Shown piece by piece: positions 56,290 through 64,000 of a DNA stretch of 64,000 nt (positions are counted from its first letter, which is position 1; each line of letters opens with the position of its first letter). The translations under genes and the position numbers were made by a program. The notes under the pieces are model-generated. The model was not told the DNA's origin. It made no database searches and saw only the letters and a list, made by a program, of their open reading frames with translations. The DNA is taken from positions 110,720 to 174,719 of the forward strand of contig DASYYH010000026.1 in the NCBI GenBank assembly GCA_035934015.1, read 5' to 3'. This DNA is from Candidatus Acidiferrales bacterium. Its GTDB lineage: Bacteria > Acidobacteriota > Terriglobia > Acidiferrales > UBA7541.

Positions 56290-56682
56290 CGTTGTCACCT
56301 CAGTGCATCCTTTGCCATGCAATTTGCCCTGCAAATATTCAAACACTCGGAAACAACAAAAGTTGCGGCTGCGTTGCAGAACCAGCTTTCCCGCGGGCGC
56401 AAATTCGAGCGTAGCGCCAGCACGGGTGGCGCACAAGAATCGGGGGCGTGTGACGTGCCCAAGCGGAAACCTGTACGAAGGACTAGGAGGCTGTTGGGGC
56501 ATCGGTTAGGGCGAAAAACACGGATGGTGAGCGAAGTTCGGAAAAAACGGAGGGGCGACTGGAGGAGGGATGAGAAGAGGAAGGATGGAAAGGGAGGGAA
56601 AAGCCAGTTGACAATAAACCGACCAGTCGGTATGTTTTCGATGGTTCGGCACTTTACAACCAGAGGAGGGAAGGACGAAGCC
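56290..56682. other. Divergent intergenic region, 393 bases
   Basis: Separates the WXXGXW gene and the first gene of the TetR-linked cluster. It holds the promoter-operator at 56608-56636. Two in-frame ATGs at 56317 and 56641 lie upstream of or at the predicted transcript start and are not used. Confidence 0.6.
56608..56636 (+). promoter_or_regulatory. Sigma-70 promoter with embedded TetR-type operator
   Basis: TTGACA (56608-56613) and TATGTT (56631-56636) are 17 bases apart. The spacer is occupied by the perfect palindrome ACCGAC-CA-GTCGGT (56618-56631). The same promoter-operator recurs at 61777-61805. A repressor bound here would block RNA polymerase directly; the TetR-family gene at 62849 is the obvious candidate. 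Confidence 0.82.
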
Positions 56683-57381
56683 ATGGAGATCTTGGACGTG
56701 CGGCGGGGAATTGCGGGGAGAACTTCTGGAAGAATCGTGGCGGCGGTGTTGGTGCTGGTGATATTGGCGGCGGCTGGAGCCACCGCGCAATCGGCAGAGG
56801 ATCTGAAGAAGAAATATCCGAAAATGGCGCCGATTGACGAGTATTTGATGAACCGAGACGCGGAAATCGCGTTGGCGCGATCGGCGGCACCGGAGGCGAT
56901 TTCAAAAGATGCGAGTGTGTTGGTGCTGACGCGCAAGGGTTGGGAGACGGCGGTCAAGGGTACAAACGGTTTTGTGTGCCTAGTCGAGCGAGGCTGGACA
57001 GGTCACGTTGACTTTCCGGAGGTTTGGAATCCGAAGATAAGAGGAGCGGATTGCCTCAATCCCGCCGCGGTGCGGTCCGTTCTACCCACTTATTACAAGC
57101 TAACACAAATGGCGCTAGCTGGCGATTCTGAAGAGGAGCGCATAGCCGGCATTCAGGCGGCGTATGCGAAGAAAGAACTGCTCCCTGTGGAACCGGGAGC
57201 CATGGGCTACATGATGTCCAAGAAATCATACCTTGCTGACGGCACCTCGAACAACCTTTGCCATGTGATGCCTTTCGTGGCGGCTCAGAAGATGCCTCCG
57301 ATGCGCACACTCGTTATCGCGGTACTGACGTGGTCCGACGGCACGCCGGCGGACTCGATGGGGGGCGATCATTCTCGCTGA
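56683..57381 (+). CDS. Secreted protein of unknown function, paralogue 1 (232 aa)
   Basis: After a leader (GRIVAAVLVLVILAAAGATA) comes a conserved body with YPKMAPIDEYLMNRDAEIAL, KGWETAVKGTNGFVCLVERG and VEPGAMGYMMSKKSYL. It is a close paralogue of the protein at 61851 but lacks about 27 residues after CHVMPF, and ends in GTPADSMGGDHSR beyond the shared WSDGT. I know similar uncharacterised proteins from Acidobacteriota but no function. The promoter at 56608 predicts a transcript start near 56643, so ATG 56683 is the start; GGAGGG lies upstream. It heads a unit with the tannase-family and double-hydrolase genes. Confidence 0.78.
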   Translation: MEILDVRRGIAGRTSGRIVAAVLVLVILAAAGATAQSAEDLKKKYPKMAPIDEYLMNRDAEIALARSAAPEAISKDASVLVLTRKGWETAVKGTNGFVCLVERGWTGHVDFPEVWNPKIRGADCLNPAAVRSVLPTYYKLTQMALAGDSEEERIAGIQAAYAKKELLPVEPGAMGYMMSKKSYLADGTSNNLCHVMPFVAAQKMPPMRTLVIAVLTWSDGTPADSMGGDHSR

Positions 57382-57486
57382 CGGCCGATCTTAGTGCGAT
57401 TCAAGTCATGAAAAGGAGCTGCGGGCTCTCGAAGCTGGCGGCTCGTTGAGATACCTATTTATTACGCATTCATAAGGAGAACACCG

Positions 57487-59127
57487 ATGGACAAAAAGAC
57501 AATCCCAACCATCATATTGGCGACCGTTACCTTGGTTGCCGTGCTGGGTGCGGCACGGCGAGCGGTCGCCCAGGACGCGTGCGAACGCCTGACTGCGGCA
57601 GAGGTTCCCAACACCACGATTACGTTTGCGCAGACGGTTGCGGCGGGCACGTTCAACGGCCCTCCGACACCGAAGAGCGGCAGCGAACTCGCACTTTTTT
57701 ATAAGAGTCTTCCGGCATTCTGCCGCGTCGTTGCCGAGGCGAAGCCGACCTCAGACTCCGACATTAAAATCGAAGTCTGGCTTCCGGTCTCGGGATGGAA
57801 TGGCAAGCTGCAAGGAATCGGCGGTGGCGGATTCGCCGGACAGATTGACATTGTGCAACTCGCAACGTCGATGAAGGCGGGGTACACCGCGACGGCGACT
57901 GACACGGGACATACGGGATCATCCCCCTTCGATGCGGGCTGGGCGTTGGGGCACCCGGAAAAGATTATCGATTACGCCTATCGAGGAATTCATGAGATGA
58001 CGAGCGTCGCCAAGACAGTAATCGCGGCTTATTACTCCAAGCCTCCAGAGCACTCATTCTTCGCCGGATGTTCCAACGGCGGGCGCGAGGCGTTGATCGA
58101 AGCCCAGCGTTATCCCGAGGATTATGACGGGATCTTAGCCGGCGCTCCGGTGACCGACCTCACTGCTCTGTTCGTGAGTTTTGCTTATGACGCCCAGGTC
58201 CTGACAATGGATCCGGCCAGCTTCATTCCTCCGGCAAAGGTTCCCACGATTGCAGCGGCAGTGAACGCCGCGTGCGACGTGGCGGACGGGGTGCACGATG
58301 GCATTCTGAACGATCCGCGGCAGTGTCACTTCGATCCCGCGACGATCCAGTGCAAGGGAGGGGATTCCGATAAATGCCTGACAGCCGCGCAGGTCACTGC
58401 GCTGAAGAAACTCTACGCGGGAATGCTCGATTCCAAAGGGCGCGTAGTTTACCCCGGCTATCTGCCCGGCGGCGAAGAGAGTCAAGGCGGGGGTCCAGGC
58501 GGCTGGGACGTTTGGATCACCGGCCCGGCGCCCGGGAAGAGTACCATTGCGTCTTCCGCCAACGGATTCTTTTCCGACTTTGTATTCGGGAAGTCCGATT
58601 GGGACTACAAGACGTTCAAGGTTGATGCGGACCTGAAAGCAGCCAATGAGAGATTTGCGCAGATCCTGAACGCTACCGATCCCGACCTCAACCCATTCAA
58701 AGCCCGTGGAGGAAAGTTGATTCTCTATCAAGGCTGGAATGATCCGGCAATCACGCCGTTGAGCACGATCAACTATTACGAGAGCGTCGTCAGGAAGATG
58801 GCGCAAAAGGATGTCGACTCTTTCGTCCGTCTCTACATGGTGCCGGGCATGCAACACTGCTTGGGAGGCCCGGGGCCGGATTCGTTCGGCGCGTTCTATG
58901 ATCTGAAGTTCGACGACCCGCAGCACAGCGTGGACGCATCTTTGGAACAGTGGGTGGAAAAGGGCACGGTGCCGTCAACAATTATTGCGTCGAAGTTTGA
59001 AGGCGAGGACGAAACGCATGCAAAGATGACGCGGCCTCTGTGCCCGTATCCGCAGGCAGCGAAGTACAAAGGCAGCGGCGATCCGAATGACGCCTCGAAC
59101 TTTGTGTGCGAGCGGCCGAAGAAATAA
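57487..59127 (+). CDS. Tannase/feruloyl esterase family hydrolase, secreted
   Basis: A 546-residue exported enzyme that should hydrolyse aromatic esters (galloyl, feruloyl or related). The signal peptide is IIVATVTL-like (residues 5-29, ending AVAQ). All parts of the family's CS-D-HC motif are present: C195-S196 in FFAGCSNGGREAL, D419 in YQGWNDPAITP and H457-C458 in VPGMQHCLGG, the two cysteines forming the usual disulfide. AAGGAGA sits 7 bases ahead of ATG 57487. It follows paralogue 1 by 105 bases and has no operator of its own, so it is probably read from the 56608 promoter. The ester specificity is not readable. Confidence 0.9.
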   Translation: MDKKTIPTIILATVTLVAVLGAARRAVAQDACERLTAAEVPNTTITFAQTVAAGTFNGPPTPKSGSELALFYKSLPAFCRVVAEAKPTSDSDIKIEVWLPVSGWNGKLQGIGGGGFAGQIDIVQLATSMKAGYTATATDTGHTGSSPFDAGWALGHPEKIIDYAYRGIHEMTSVAKTVIAAYYSKPPEHSFFAGCSNGGREALIEAQRYPEDYDGILAGAPVTDLTALFVSFAYDAQVLTMDPASFIPPAKVPTIAAAVNAACDVADGVHDGILNDPRQCHFDPATIQCKGGDSDKCLTAAQVTALKKLYAGMLDSKGRVVYPGYLPGGEESQGGGPGGWDVWITGPAPGKSTIASSANGFFSDFVFGKSDWDYKTFKVDADLKAANERFAQILNATDPDLNPFKARGGKLILYQGWNDPAITPLSTINYYESVVRKMAQKDVDSFVRLYMVPGMQHCLGGPGPDSFGAFYDLKFDDPQHSVDASLEQWVEKGTVPSTIIASKFEGEDETHAKMTRPLCPYPQAAKYKGSGDPNDASNFVCERPKK

Positions 59128-59185
59128 GCTCTTTTTACGACAACTGAATTACTTCGAGGTGCAGTTCCTCGTCTGAGAGGCGGCC

Positions 59186-61546
59186 TTGTCAATTCTCGTT
59201 TTTTTCGGTTGCACGGTGATTCCACTTGAGGGAGCGAATTTCACGATGCCCGGATACTACTCGGATGCGAAGGAAGCCGTTCGACAGAAGATCAACCAAT
59301 GGATACGGTCCAGCGGCGCCTTTGACGGCGTGATTGACACCGACAAGATATTGCGTGACCCGGATCATCCGACCAGGATTGCGTGGAGAACTTTCGGCAG
59401 AATCATAGCGGGGATATTGGCACTTCTGCTGCTGGTGACGACTCAAGCGAGCGCACAATCGCAGCCAGCGCCGGCGACGGAAGCCTCAGCTCACACGGAT
59501 GCAAGAACGTCGAATGCGAAGCAGCAATCCCAAGCGTCAGATATTCAGCCGTTCAAGGTGCATGTTGCGGATTCCGTTCTTGAGGATCTCGATCGTCGCT
59601 TGGCAGCCACCCGGTGGCCCGACCAGCTCCCCGGCACAACTTCGGAGTACGGAGTGGATATCAAGAAAGTGCGCGAATTGGCGGACTACTGGCAGAAACA
59701 ATTCAACTGGCGCGCACAAGAGGCGCGCATCAACAGCTTCGATCAGTTCACGACGGAGATTGACGGGCAGCGAATTCATTTTATCCATGAGCGTTCGCCC
59801 CGCGCCGACGCAATTCCGCTGCTGCTGATTCACGGATGGCCCGGTTCGTTCCTCGAATTTCTGAAAATGATCGAGCCGCTCACACAGCCGAAGAACGCCA
59901 GCACGCCGGCGTTTGACGTGGTCATCCCCTCGCTTCCCGGATTTGGATTTTCCGGACCAACGACAGCGCGAGGCTGGGGCCCAAAGCGCATGGCGAGTGC
60001 TCTTATCGCGCTCATGGATCGCTTAGGCTATTCCCGCTACGGTGTTCAGGGTGGCGATTGGGGCTCTGAGATAGCCCGCGACATCGCTCGCCAGGCACCC
60101 GAACACGTGATCGGGCTGCACCTGAACCTTTTGTACGCAGATCCTCCGAACCAAGAAGCGGTTGCAAAAATGAGCGACTTTGAGCGGAGGCGCTATTCCT
60201 ATTTCCAATCGGAAGAAAGCAGTTTTTTCAACCTGCAATCCAGTGAACCCCAGACTCTTGCCTATGCCCTGACTGACTCACCGGTTGGATGGCTGGCCTG
60301 GATGATCGATAAATTCCAATTCCTTACGGATAACAACGGCGATTTTCTTACCGCCGTGGACCGCGACACATTTCTGACAGATGTCACGCTCTACTGGGTG
60401 ACCGGTACGATAGGTTCCGCGATGCGGATATACCGCGAGAATCGCCTCGAGGAAAGAGAAGCAGCGCCACTTCCGTATCTAAAAACTCCTGTGGCATTCG
60501 CGGATTTTCCGAAGGAAGTGTACTCTACGCCACTCTCTTGGATCGAGCAGAGCTATAACGTTGTGCAATACACGAGGATGCCCAGAGGCGGGCACTTCGC
60601 GGCGCTTGAGCAACCCGATCTTCTGGTAGCCGATATACGGAAGTTCTTCCCAAGAGTCAACGATGATGAACCCATGAAGCCTGTCACCACAGCACCTGAC
60701 GAGCCATTGGGAAGTGGCTTTGAGTCGAAGTTTGCGAAGGTGAATGGCACGGAACTCCACTATGTCCGCGGAGGAAGCGGCCCTGCGGTTGTCTTGCTGC
60801 ATGGATTTCCCGAGGATTGGTACGAGTTTCGTCGTGTTATGCCTCTTTTAGCGCAGCGGTTCACGGTGATCGCGGTAGACCTGCGGGGAGTGGGCGAATC
60901 CGCGCCATCCGACAATGGCTACGATGCAGCGAACCTTGCCGAAGATCTTCATCAGCTGGTGGCTAGCCTGAGCTTGGGGCACGTCTATGTCGTCGGGCAC
61001 GACGTCGGAGGAATGGTGGCCTACGCGTTTGCACGCCGGTATGGGGAGACGGCGCGTGGGGTGATGATTCTGGATTCGGCGTTTCCTGGCCTCGACCCGT
61101 GGCAGGAGCTTGTCGATCGCGCGTGGCACGTGCGCTTTAATCAGAGTGACGTGGCGGAAAAGTTGGTGAGCGGCCGCCAAGCGGAGTATTTCCGATATTT
61201 TCTTGGAGAGCTGAGCGACGCCGACGTGGACCACTACGCATACGCTTACAGGGATCCCGATCACCTGCCGGCTGCGTTTGAGACCTATCGGGCGTTTCCC
61301 GCAGATGCGAAGTTTTTTGCCGCGCAAACCGGGCGCACGGACATTCCGCTCGTCATCGGCGCAGGCGAACATGACGTCGTCGAAACCTTCTTGCCGCGTA
61401 TTGCCGCTGCGATGCGGGCGCATGGATGCACGAACGTGGACGTGGAGACGATTCAAGGCGCAGGACATTACGTCGCTGACGAGGCACCCAATGCTCTGGC
61501 AAAACTGGTGGAACGCTTTGCTGCTGTTTCACCAAAATCAAACTAG
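59186..61546 (+). CDS. Double alpha/beta hydrolase: EHN-type epoxide hydrolase fused to a second hydrolase
   Basis: A 786-residue chimera. Residues 10-65 (GANFTMPGYYSDAKEAVRQK and ILRDPDHPTRI) look like the end of an SGNH/GDSL hydrolase. A leader follows (GRIIAGILALLLLVTTQASA, 71-90). Domain 1 (about 118-490) is an EHN-type epoxide hydrolase: HGWPGS 216-221, nucleophile D291 in GGDWGSE, late His in RGGHFAALE. Domain 2 (about 515-780) has HGFPEDW, the nucleophile Asp in VGHDVGGM and the late His in GAGHYVADE. The start is TTG 59186 with GAGAGG upstream; ATG 59246 (GAGGGAG upstream) is possible. It follows the tannase gene by 58 bases. Confidence 0.85.
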   Translation: MSILVFFGCTVIPLEGANFTMPGYYSDAKEAVRQKINQWIRSSGAFDGVIDTDKILRDPDHPTRIAWRTFGRIIAGILALLLLVTTQASAQSQPAPATEASAHTDARTSNAKQQSQASDIQPFKVHVADSVLEDLDRRLAATRWPDQLPGTTSEYGVDIKKVRELADYWQKQFNWRAQEARINSFDQFTTEIDGQRIHFIHERSPRADAIPLLLIHGWPGSFLEFLKMIEPLTQPKNASTPAFDVVIPSLPGFGFSGPTTARGWGPKRMASALIALMDRLGYSRYGVQGGDWGSEIARDIARQAPEHVIGLHLNLLYADPPNQEAVAKMSDFERRRYSYFQSEESSFFNLQSSEPQTLAYALTDSPVGWLAWMIDKFQFLTDNNGDFLTAVDRDTFLTDVTLYWVTGTIGSAMRIYRENRLEEREAAPLPYLKTPVAFADFPKEVYSTPLSWIEQSYNVVQYTRMPRGGHFAALEQPDLLVADIRKFFPRVNDDEPMKPVTTAPDEPLGSGFESKFAKVNGTELHYVRGGSGPAVVLLHGFPEDWYEFRRVMPLLAQRFTVIAVDLRGVGESAPSDNGYDAANLAEDLHQLVASLSLGHVYVVGHDVGGMVAYAFARRYGETARGVMILDSAFPGLDPWQELVDRAWHVRFNQSDVAEKLVSGRQAEYFRYFLGELSDADVDHYAYAYRDPDHLPAAFETYRAFPADAKFFAAQTGRTDIPLVIGAGEHDVVETFLPRIAAAMRAHGCTNVDVETIQGAGHYVADEAPNALAKLVERFAAVSPKSN

Positions 61547-61640
61547 GGGAAGAATTAGGTGCTCCCCAGCGAATTTCTCGCTTGCCCCTCTATCACTCCA
61601 CTGGAATAGAAGCGGCGCGCTATCCGCTTACTTCAATTCT

Positions 61641-61673
61641 GCGGTGCCACGGTGGCCCGACGGCACTTCTGGA
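61641..61673 (+). pseudogene. Possible C-terminal remnant of a third paralogue
   Basis: The eleven codons read AVPRWPDGTSG, close to the C-terminal tail of the two paralogues (AVPYWSDGTLA at the end of paralogue 2, AVLTWSDGTPA in paralogue 1). DNA similarity to the end of paralogue 2 begins with nine identical bases (GCGGTGCCA). The match is short and could be chance. Confidence 0.3.
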
Positions 61674-61776
61674 TTGGCAAAGCAACGGCATGATAGGCAG
61701 GTTGGGATGTCATTACTTCTCGATACAAATGCCTAGAAGTTTGAGATGAGTTGATCGCGAGAGGCAGAGAAATGTG

Positions 61777-61805
61777 TTGACAGTGTACCGACCAGTCGGT
61801 ATGTT
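61777..61805 (+). promoter_or_regulatory. Second sigma-70 promoter with embedded TetR-type operator
   Basis: TTGACA (61777-61782) and TATGTT (61800-61805) are 17 bases apart, with ACCGACCAGTCGGT at 61787-61800. -35, operator and -10 are identical to those at 56608, while the surrounding bases differ, so selection on the operator is likely. Confidence 0.82.
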
Positions 61806-61850
61806 GATACTGGATGCAGGAACAGCATTGCTGTGAGGGAAGAGGCAACT

Positions 61851-62627
61851 ATGGAGCGCTTGAAGATGCCGAGAAAAATCGCACGAAGAGCTATGGGGAA
61901 AATTCTAGCGGGGGCCGTTGCGGTGGTCGTACTGGCAGCGACGGCGGTGGTCACGCGGGCGCAGGATGAGAGACCCTATCCGAAGATGCTGCCGATTGGG
62001 CAGTATCTAATGGATCGAAATGCGGCAATCGCACTGGCGCGAAGCGCCGCTCCCCCGGACATTTCAAAGGATGCGACTGTTTTAGTGCTGACGGCCAAAG
62101 GCTGGGAGACAGCAGTGAAAGGTACGAACGGTTTTGTGTGCATGGCGGGACCGTCGTGGGCGGCCAGCATTGACTTTTATGATGTCTGGAGTCCGAAGCA
62201 GAACGGGCCCATTTGCCTGAATCCGCCGGCTGTGCGGTCAATCCTGCCGATTTTTTACAAGCTGACGCAAATGACGCTGGCTGGAGTGACCTCTGTAGAT
62301 GGGCGTATTGCGGGGATTAAAGAAGCGTATGCGAAGAAGGAGATTCCGCCGGTGGAGCCGGGGGCCATGAGCTACATGATGTCCAAGGATGCATACCTTT
62401 CTCATTTGGGCCATACACACAATTTGTGCCACGTGATGTTTTTCTTGCCGATAAAAAATTCTGCTGAATTGGACGCCAATGATCCGAACTCGCCCATTTC
62501 TTCTACTTCCCTGTGGTTTCCGGACCCAGACAAACCGGATAGTCCACTGAACAAAGAGCTGCCGCCGTTGCGGACTGTGCCAATTGCGGTGCCATACTGG
62601 TCTGATGGAACTCTTGCGTTCCACTAG
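61851..62627 (+). CDS. Secreted protein of unknown function, paralogue 2 (258 aa)
   Basis: Full-length paralogue of the protein at 56683. Leader GKILAGAVAVVVLAATAVVT, then YPKMLPIGQYLMDRNAAIAL, KGWETAVKGTNGFVCMAGPS, VEPGAMSYMMSKDAYLSHLG and, only in this copy, NDPNSPISSTSLWFPDPDKP, before the shared VPYWSDGT tail. Nothing in it matches an enzyme motif I know. The promoter at 61777 predicts a start near 61812, which fits ATG 61851 (AGAGG upstream). The protein is exported and, being under the same operator as the hydrolase unit, probably works with it, perhaps as a binding protein. Confidence 0.78.
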   Translation: MERLKMPRKIARRAMGKILAGAVAVVVLAATAVVTRAQDERPYPKMLPIGQYLMDRNAAIALARSAAPPDISKDATVLVLTAKGWETAVKGTNGFVCMAGPSWAASIDFYDVWSPKQNGPICLNPPAVRSILPIFYKLTQMTLAGVTSVDGRIAGIKEAYAKKEIPPVEPGAMSYMMSKDAYLSHLGHTHNLCHVMFFLPIKNSAELDANDPNSPISSTSLWFPDPDKPDSPLNKELPPLRTVPIAVPYWSDGTLAFH

Positions 62628-62763
62628 ATAAAGCCGTATGGCAAGCGCAACGATCAGAGCAGCGCTCGAACAGAGTGGGGAGCGCGTCTTGACTCGAACG
62701 ACCGTGTGGAGGCAATTGAACAGACGTTTCGCTGTAACGCGGCAAGCCGGTCAGACTCTATAT

Positions 62764-62804
62764 CACGTTGTCGACGTGCTCCGGACGCCGGTGATATATC
62801 GGCG
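62764..62804 (+). promoter_or_regulatory. Two short inverted repeats upstream of the TetR gene
   Basis: CACGT-TGTCG-ACGTG (62764-62778) and CGCCG-GTGATATAT-CGGCG (62786-62804) lie before a possible -10 (TATGAT, 62817-62822). Neither matches ACCGACCAGTCGGT, so if the regulator controls itself it does so through a different or degenerate site. Confidence 0.3.
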
Positions 62805-62848
62805 AAATAAATAAGGTATGATGAGACGGGGTAGGAGTATTCAAAAAT

Positions 62849-63439
62849 ATGGATGGTACAAGAGAGAGGATTCTTCAGGCGGCTTTCGAAGAGTTCTATA
62901 AGAACGGCTTCCAGGGCGGGAGCTTAAACCATATCGCGGAGAGGTCCGGCGCCACGAAGGGCGCCCTCTTTCACTATTTCAAGAATAAGGCGGAGCTGGG
63001 ATACGCCATCGTGGAAGAGGTGATTCAGCCATCGGGCAATCCGCGATGGATCGATCCCTTGAAAGACGCGAGCGATCCGATAGAAACCATCAAGACAATG
63101 TTTCGCCGGAACATTCGGGAAGATGTGGCGGATACCGAGATGATTGCACATGGGTGTCCGCTGAATAATCTGGCGCAGGAAATGTCGCCGCTCGATGAAG
63201 GTTTTCGGATGCGCATTGAACGGAGTTACAGGCGGCAGCGCCAAGCCTTGGTGGATGCGCTGGAGCGCGCCAAGAAAAGTGGGCAAATCAAGAAGAATGT
63301 TGCGACCAAGGGAGTCGCGGCGCTGATCGTGGCCTGCCAGATGGGAATTTGGGGAACGATGAGAAATACCCAAGACGCGGAGCTGATGATTCAGTCAGGC
63401 GAGGCGCTGTGCGCTTTTCTGGATAGTTTGAAGAGTTAG
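62849..63439 (+). CDS. TetR/AcrR family transcriptional regulator
   Basis: A 196-residue repressor-type regulator. The N-terminal helix-turn-helix is complete: TRERILQAAFEEFYKNGFQG, then HIAERSGATKGALFHYFKNK. The ligand-binding half contains GCPLNNLAQEMSPLDEGFR, a segment typical of a TetR subgroup that includes regulators of reactive-electrophile or aromatic-compound genes. TAGGAG lies 12 bases ahead of ATG 62849. It is the only DNA-binding regulator near the two ACCGACCAGTCGGT sites and is the likely owner of them. The inducer is unknown. Confidence 0.93.
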   Translation: MDGTRERILQAAFEEFYKNGFQGGSLNHIAERSGATKGALFHYFKNKAELGYAIVEEVIQPSGNPRWIDPLKDASDPIETIKTMFRRNIREDVADTEMIAHGCPLNNLAQEMSPLDEGFRMRIERSYRRQRQALVDALERAKKSGQIKKNVATKGVAALIVACQMGIWGTMRNTQDAELMIQSGEALCAFLDSLKS

Positions 63440-63742
63440 CTGCAACCTGCACGGCGGATGGGTGAGGAACGGCCCGCATCGCGAATCCCAAAAAGCAGAA
63501 GTGCAGAACCCCGAATTTACATGTCGTTTTTTAATACCCCGATTCATCATCAGATGTCCTGCAAAACATAAAACACTGCTTGCCATCGCTACATTTCAGC
63601 CTGGTCGCTGCGCGGCGACGGGCGGCATTCAGGGACAGGCGCTACTGGCGCTGTTTCGACCACAAGGCTGACCCATGGACAATTCGAGCCGCACTCCGAG
63701 TAGCTTTGAGTTAGCAAGCCTGCCATAATCTGCGGCCAGATT
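63440..63742. other. Intergenic region, 303 bases
   Basis: No gene, repeat or clear promoter is seen between the TetR gene and the kinase gene. Confidence 0.5.
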
Positions 63743-64000
63743 ATGGCCCTCCAACCTGGGATGCGTTTAGGCCCCTATGAGATTGGCGCACCGCTGGGCG
63801 CGGGCGGGATGGGAGAAGTGTATCGCGCGCGGGATACGCGTCTGGGGCGCGACGTGGCCATCAAGATCCTGCCGCAGCATCTCACGCAAAATACGGAAGC
63901 AAAACAGCGCTTCGAGCGCGAAGCGCGCGCGGTCTCCAGCTTGAATCATCCGCACATCTGCACACTCCACGACATCGGCCATCAGGACGGCACGGATTTT
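63743..64000 (+). CDS. PknB-type serine/threonine protein kinase (partial, N-terminus)
   Basis: The gene runs off the window after 86 codons. LGPYEIGAPLGAGGMGEVYR is the glycine-rich loop, VAIKILPQHL carries the ATP-binding lysine, and FEREARAVSSLNHPHICTLH contains the helix C glutamate. Kinases that open this way are very abundant in Acidobacteriota and often have TPR, WD40 or PD40 tails. ATG 63743 is used; an in-frame ATG at 63761 is the alternative. The catalytic loop is not in the window. Confidence 0.92.
   Translation, partial: MALQPGMRLGPYEIGAPLGAGGMGEVYRARDTRLGRDVAIKILPQHLTQNTEAKQRFEREARAVSSLNHPHICTLHDIGHQDGTDF

Larger units (their letters stand above)
61547..61850. other. Intergenic region upstream of paralogue 2
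   Basis: A 304-base stretch without a complete gene. It holds a possible remnant of a further paralogue (61641) and the promoter-operator at 61777-61805. Confidence 0.55.

Overview
This 64 kb window looks like chromosomal DNA from an uncultured or environmental member of the Acidobacteriota. The basis is a VWFA-related protein of the type largely confined to that phylum, two PEP-CTERM surface proteins, a PilZ protein, a PknB-type kinase, large secreted M14/M61/M16 peptidases, and envelope genes of a diderm (PagL-type lipid A deacylase, AsmA-like protein). Phylum assignment is inference; no rRNA gene is present. The DNA is GC-rich, so antisense frames give many long false open frames.

Region by region. 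0.3-8.5 kb: two small proteins ending at a clear terminator, then a minus-strand block with a STAS-like protein, a VWFA-related secreted protein, a minimal ergothioneine pair (egtB-egtD), and an operon of secreted amidase, GerMN protein, RNase PH and RdgB. 8.6-14.8 kb: small secreted proteins, a beta-hydroxyacid dehydrogenase, a PEP-CTERM protein, a PilZ protein, a thioesterase, tmRNA (tag ANTQLALAA) and a GNAT acetyltransferase. 14.9-32 kb: M61 peptidase, Slt-type transglycosylase coupled to an aminotransferase, a YdeI-like protein with a beta-CASP nuclease, PagL, and two unrelated-size M14 peptidases around tRNA-Ala(GGC). 32-45 kb: ECF sigma factor with translationally coupled anti-sigma factor, two TPR proteins, RNase III, AsmA, EamA transporter, deoxynucleoside kinase and UvrB. 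44.8-46.4 kb: a gene-poor island of REP-like palindromes around a GIY-YIG nuclease, plus a CAGAA tandem repeat. 46.4-56.3 kb: second PEP-CTERM protein, GT2 glycosyltransferase, DUF2520 protein, an M16 peptidase pair, a ComEA-like protein, RibBA behind an unusual four-copy motif array, a lipoprotein and a WXXGXW-repeat protein.

56.6-63.4 kb is the most distinctive part. Two paralogous secreted proteins of unknown function each have a near-consensus sigma-70 promoter whose spacer is occupied by the same perfect palindrome, ACCGACCAGTCGGT. Between them lie a tannase/feruloyl-esterase family enzyme and a chimeric double alpha/beta hydrolase (epoxide-hydrolase type). A TetR-family regulator follows. 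I read this as one TetR-controlled extracytoplasmic module that processes aromatic esters or epoxides, partly built by recombination: the double hydrolase begins with what looks like a fragment of an SGNH/GDSL hydrolase joined to a leader resembling that of the neighbouring paralogue. The window ends inside a PknB-type Ser/Thr kinase gene.
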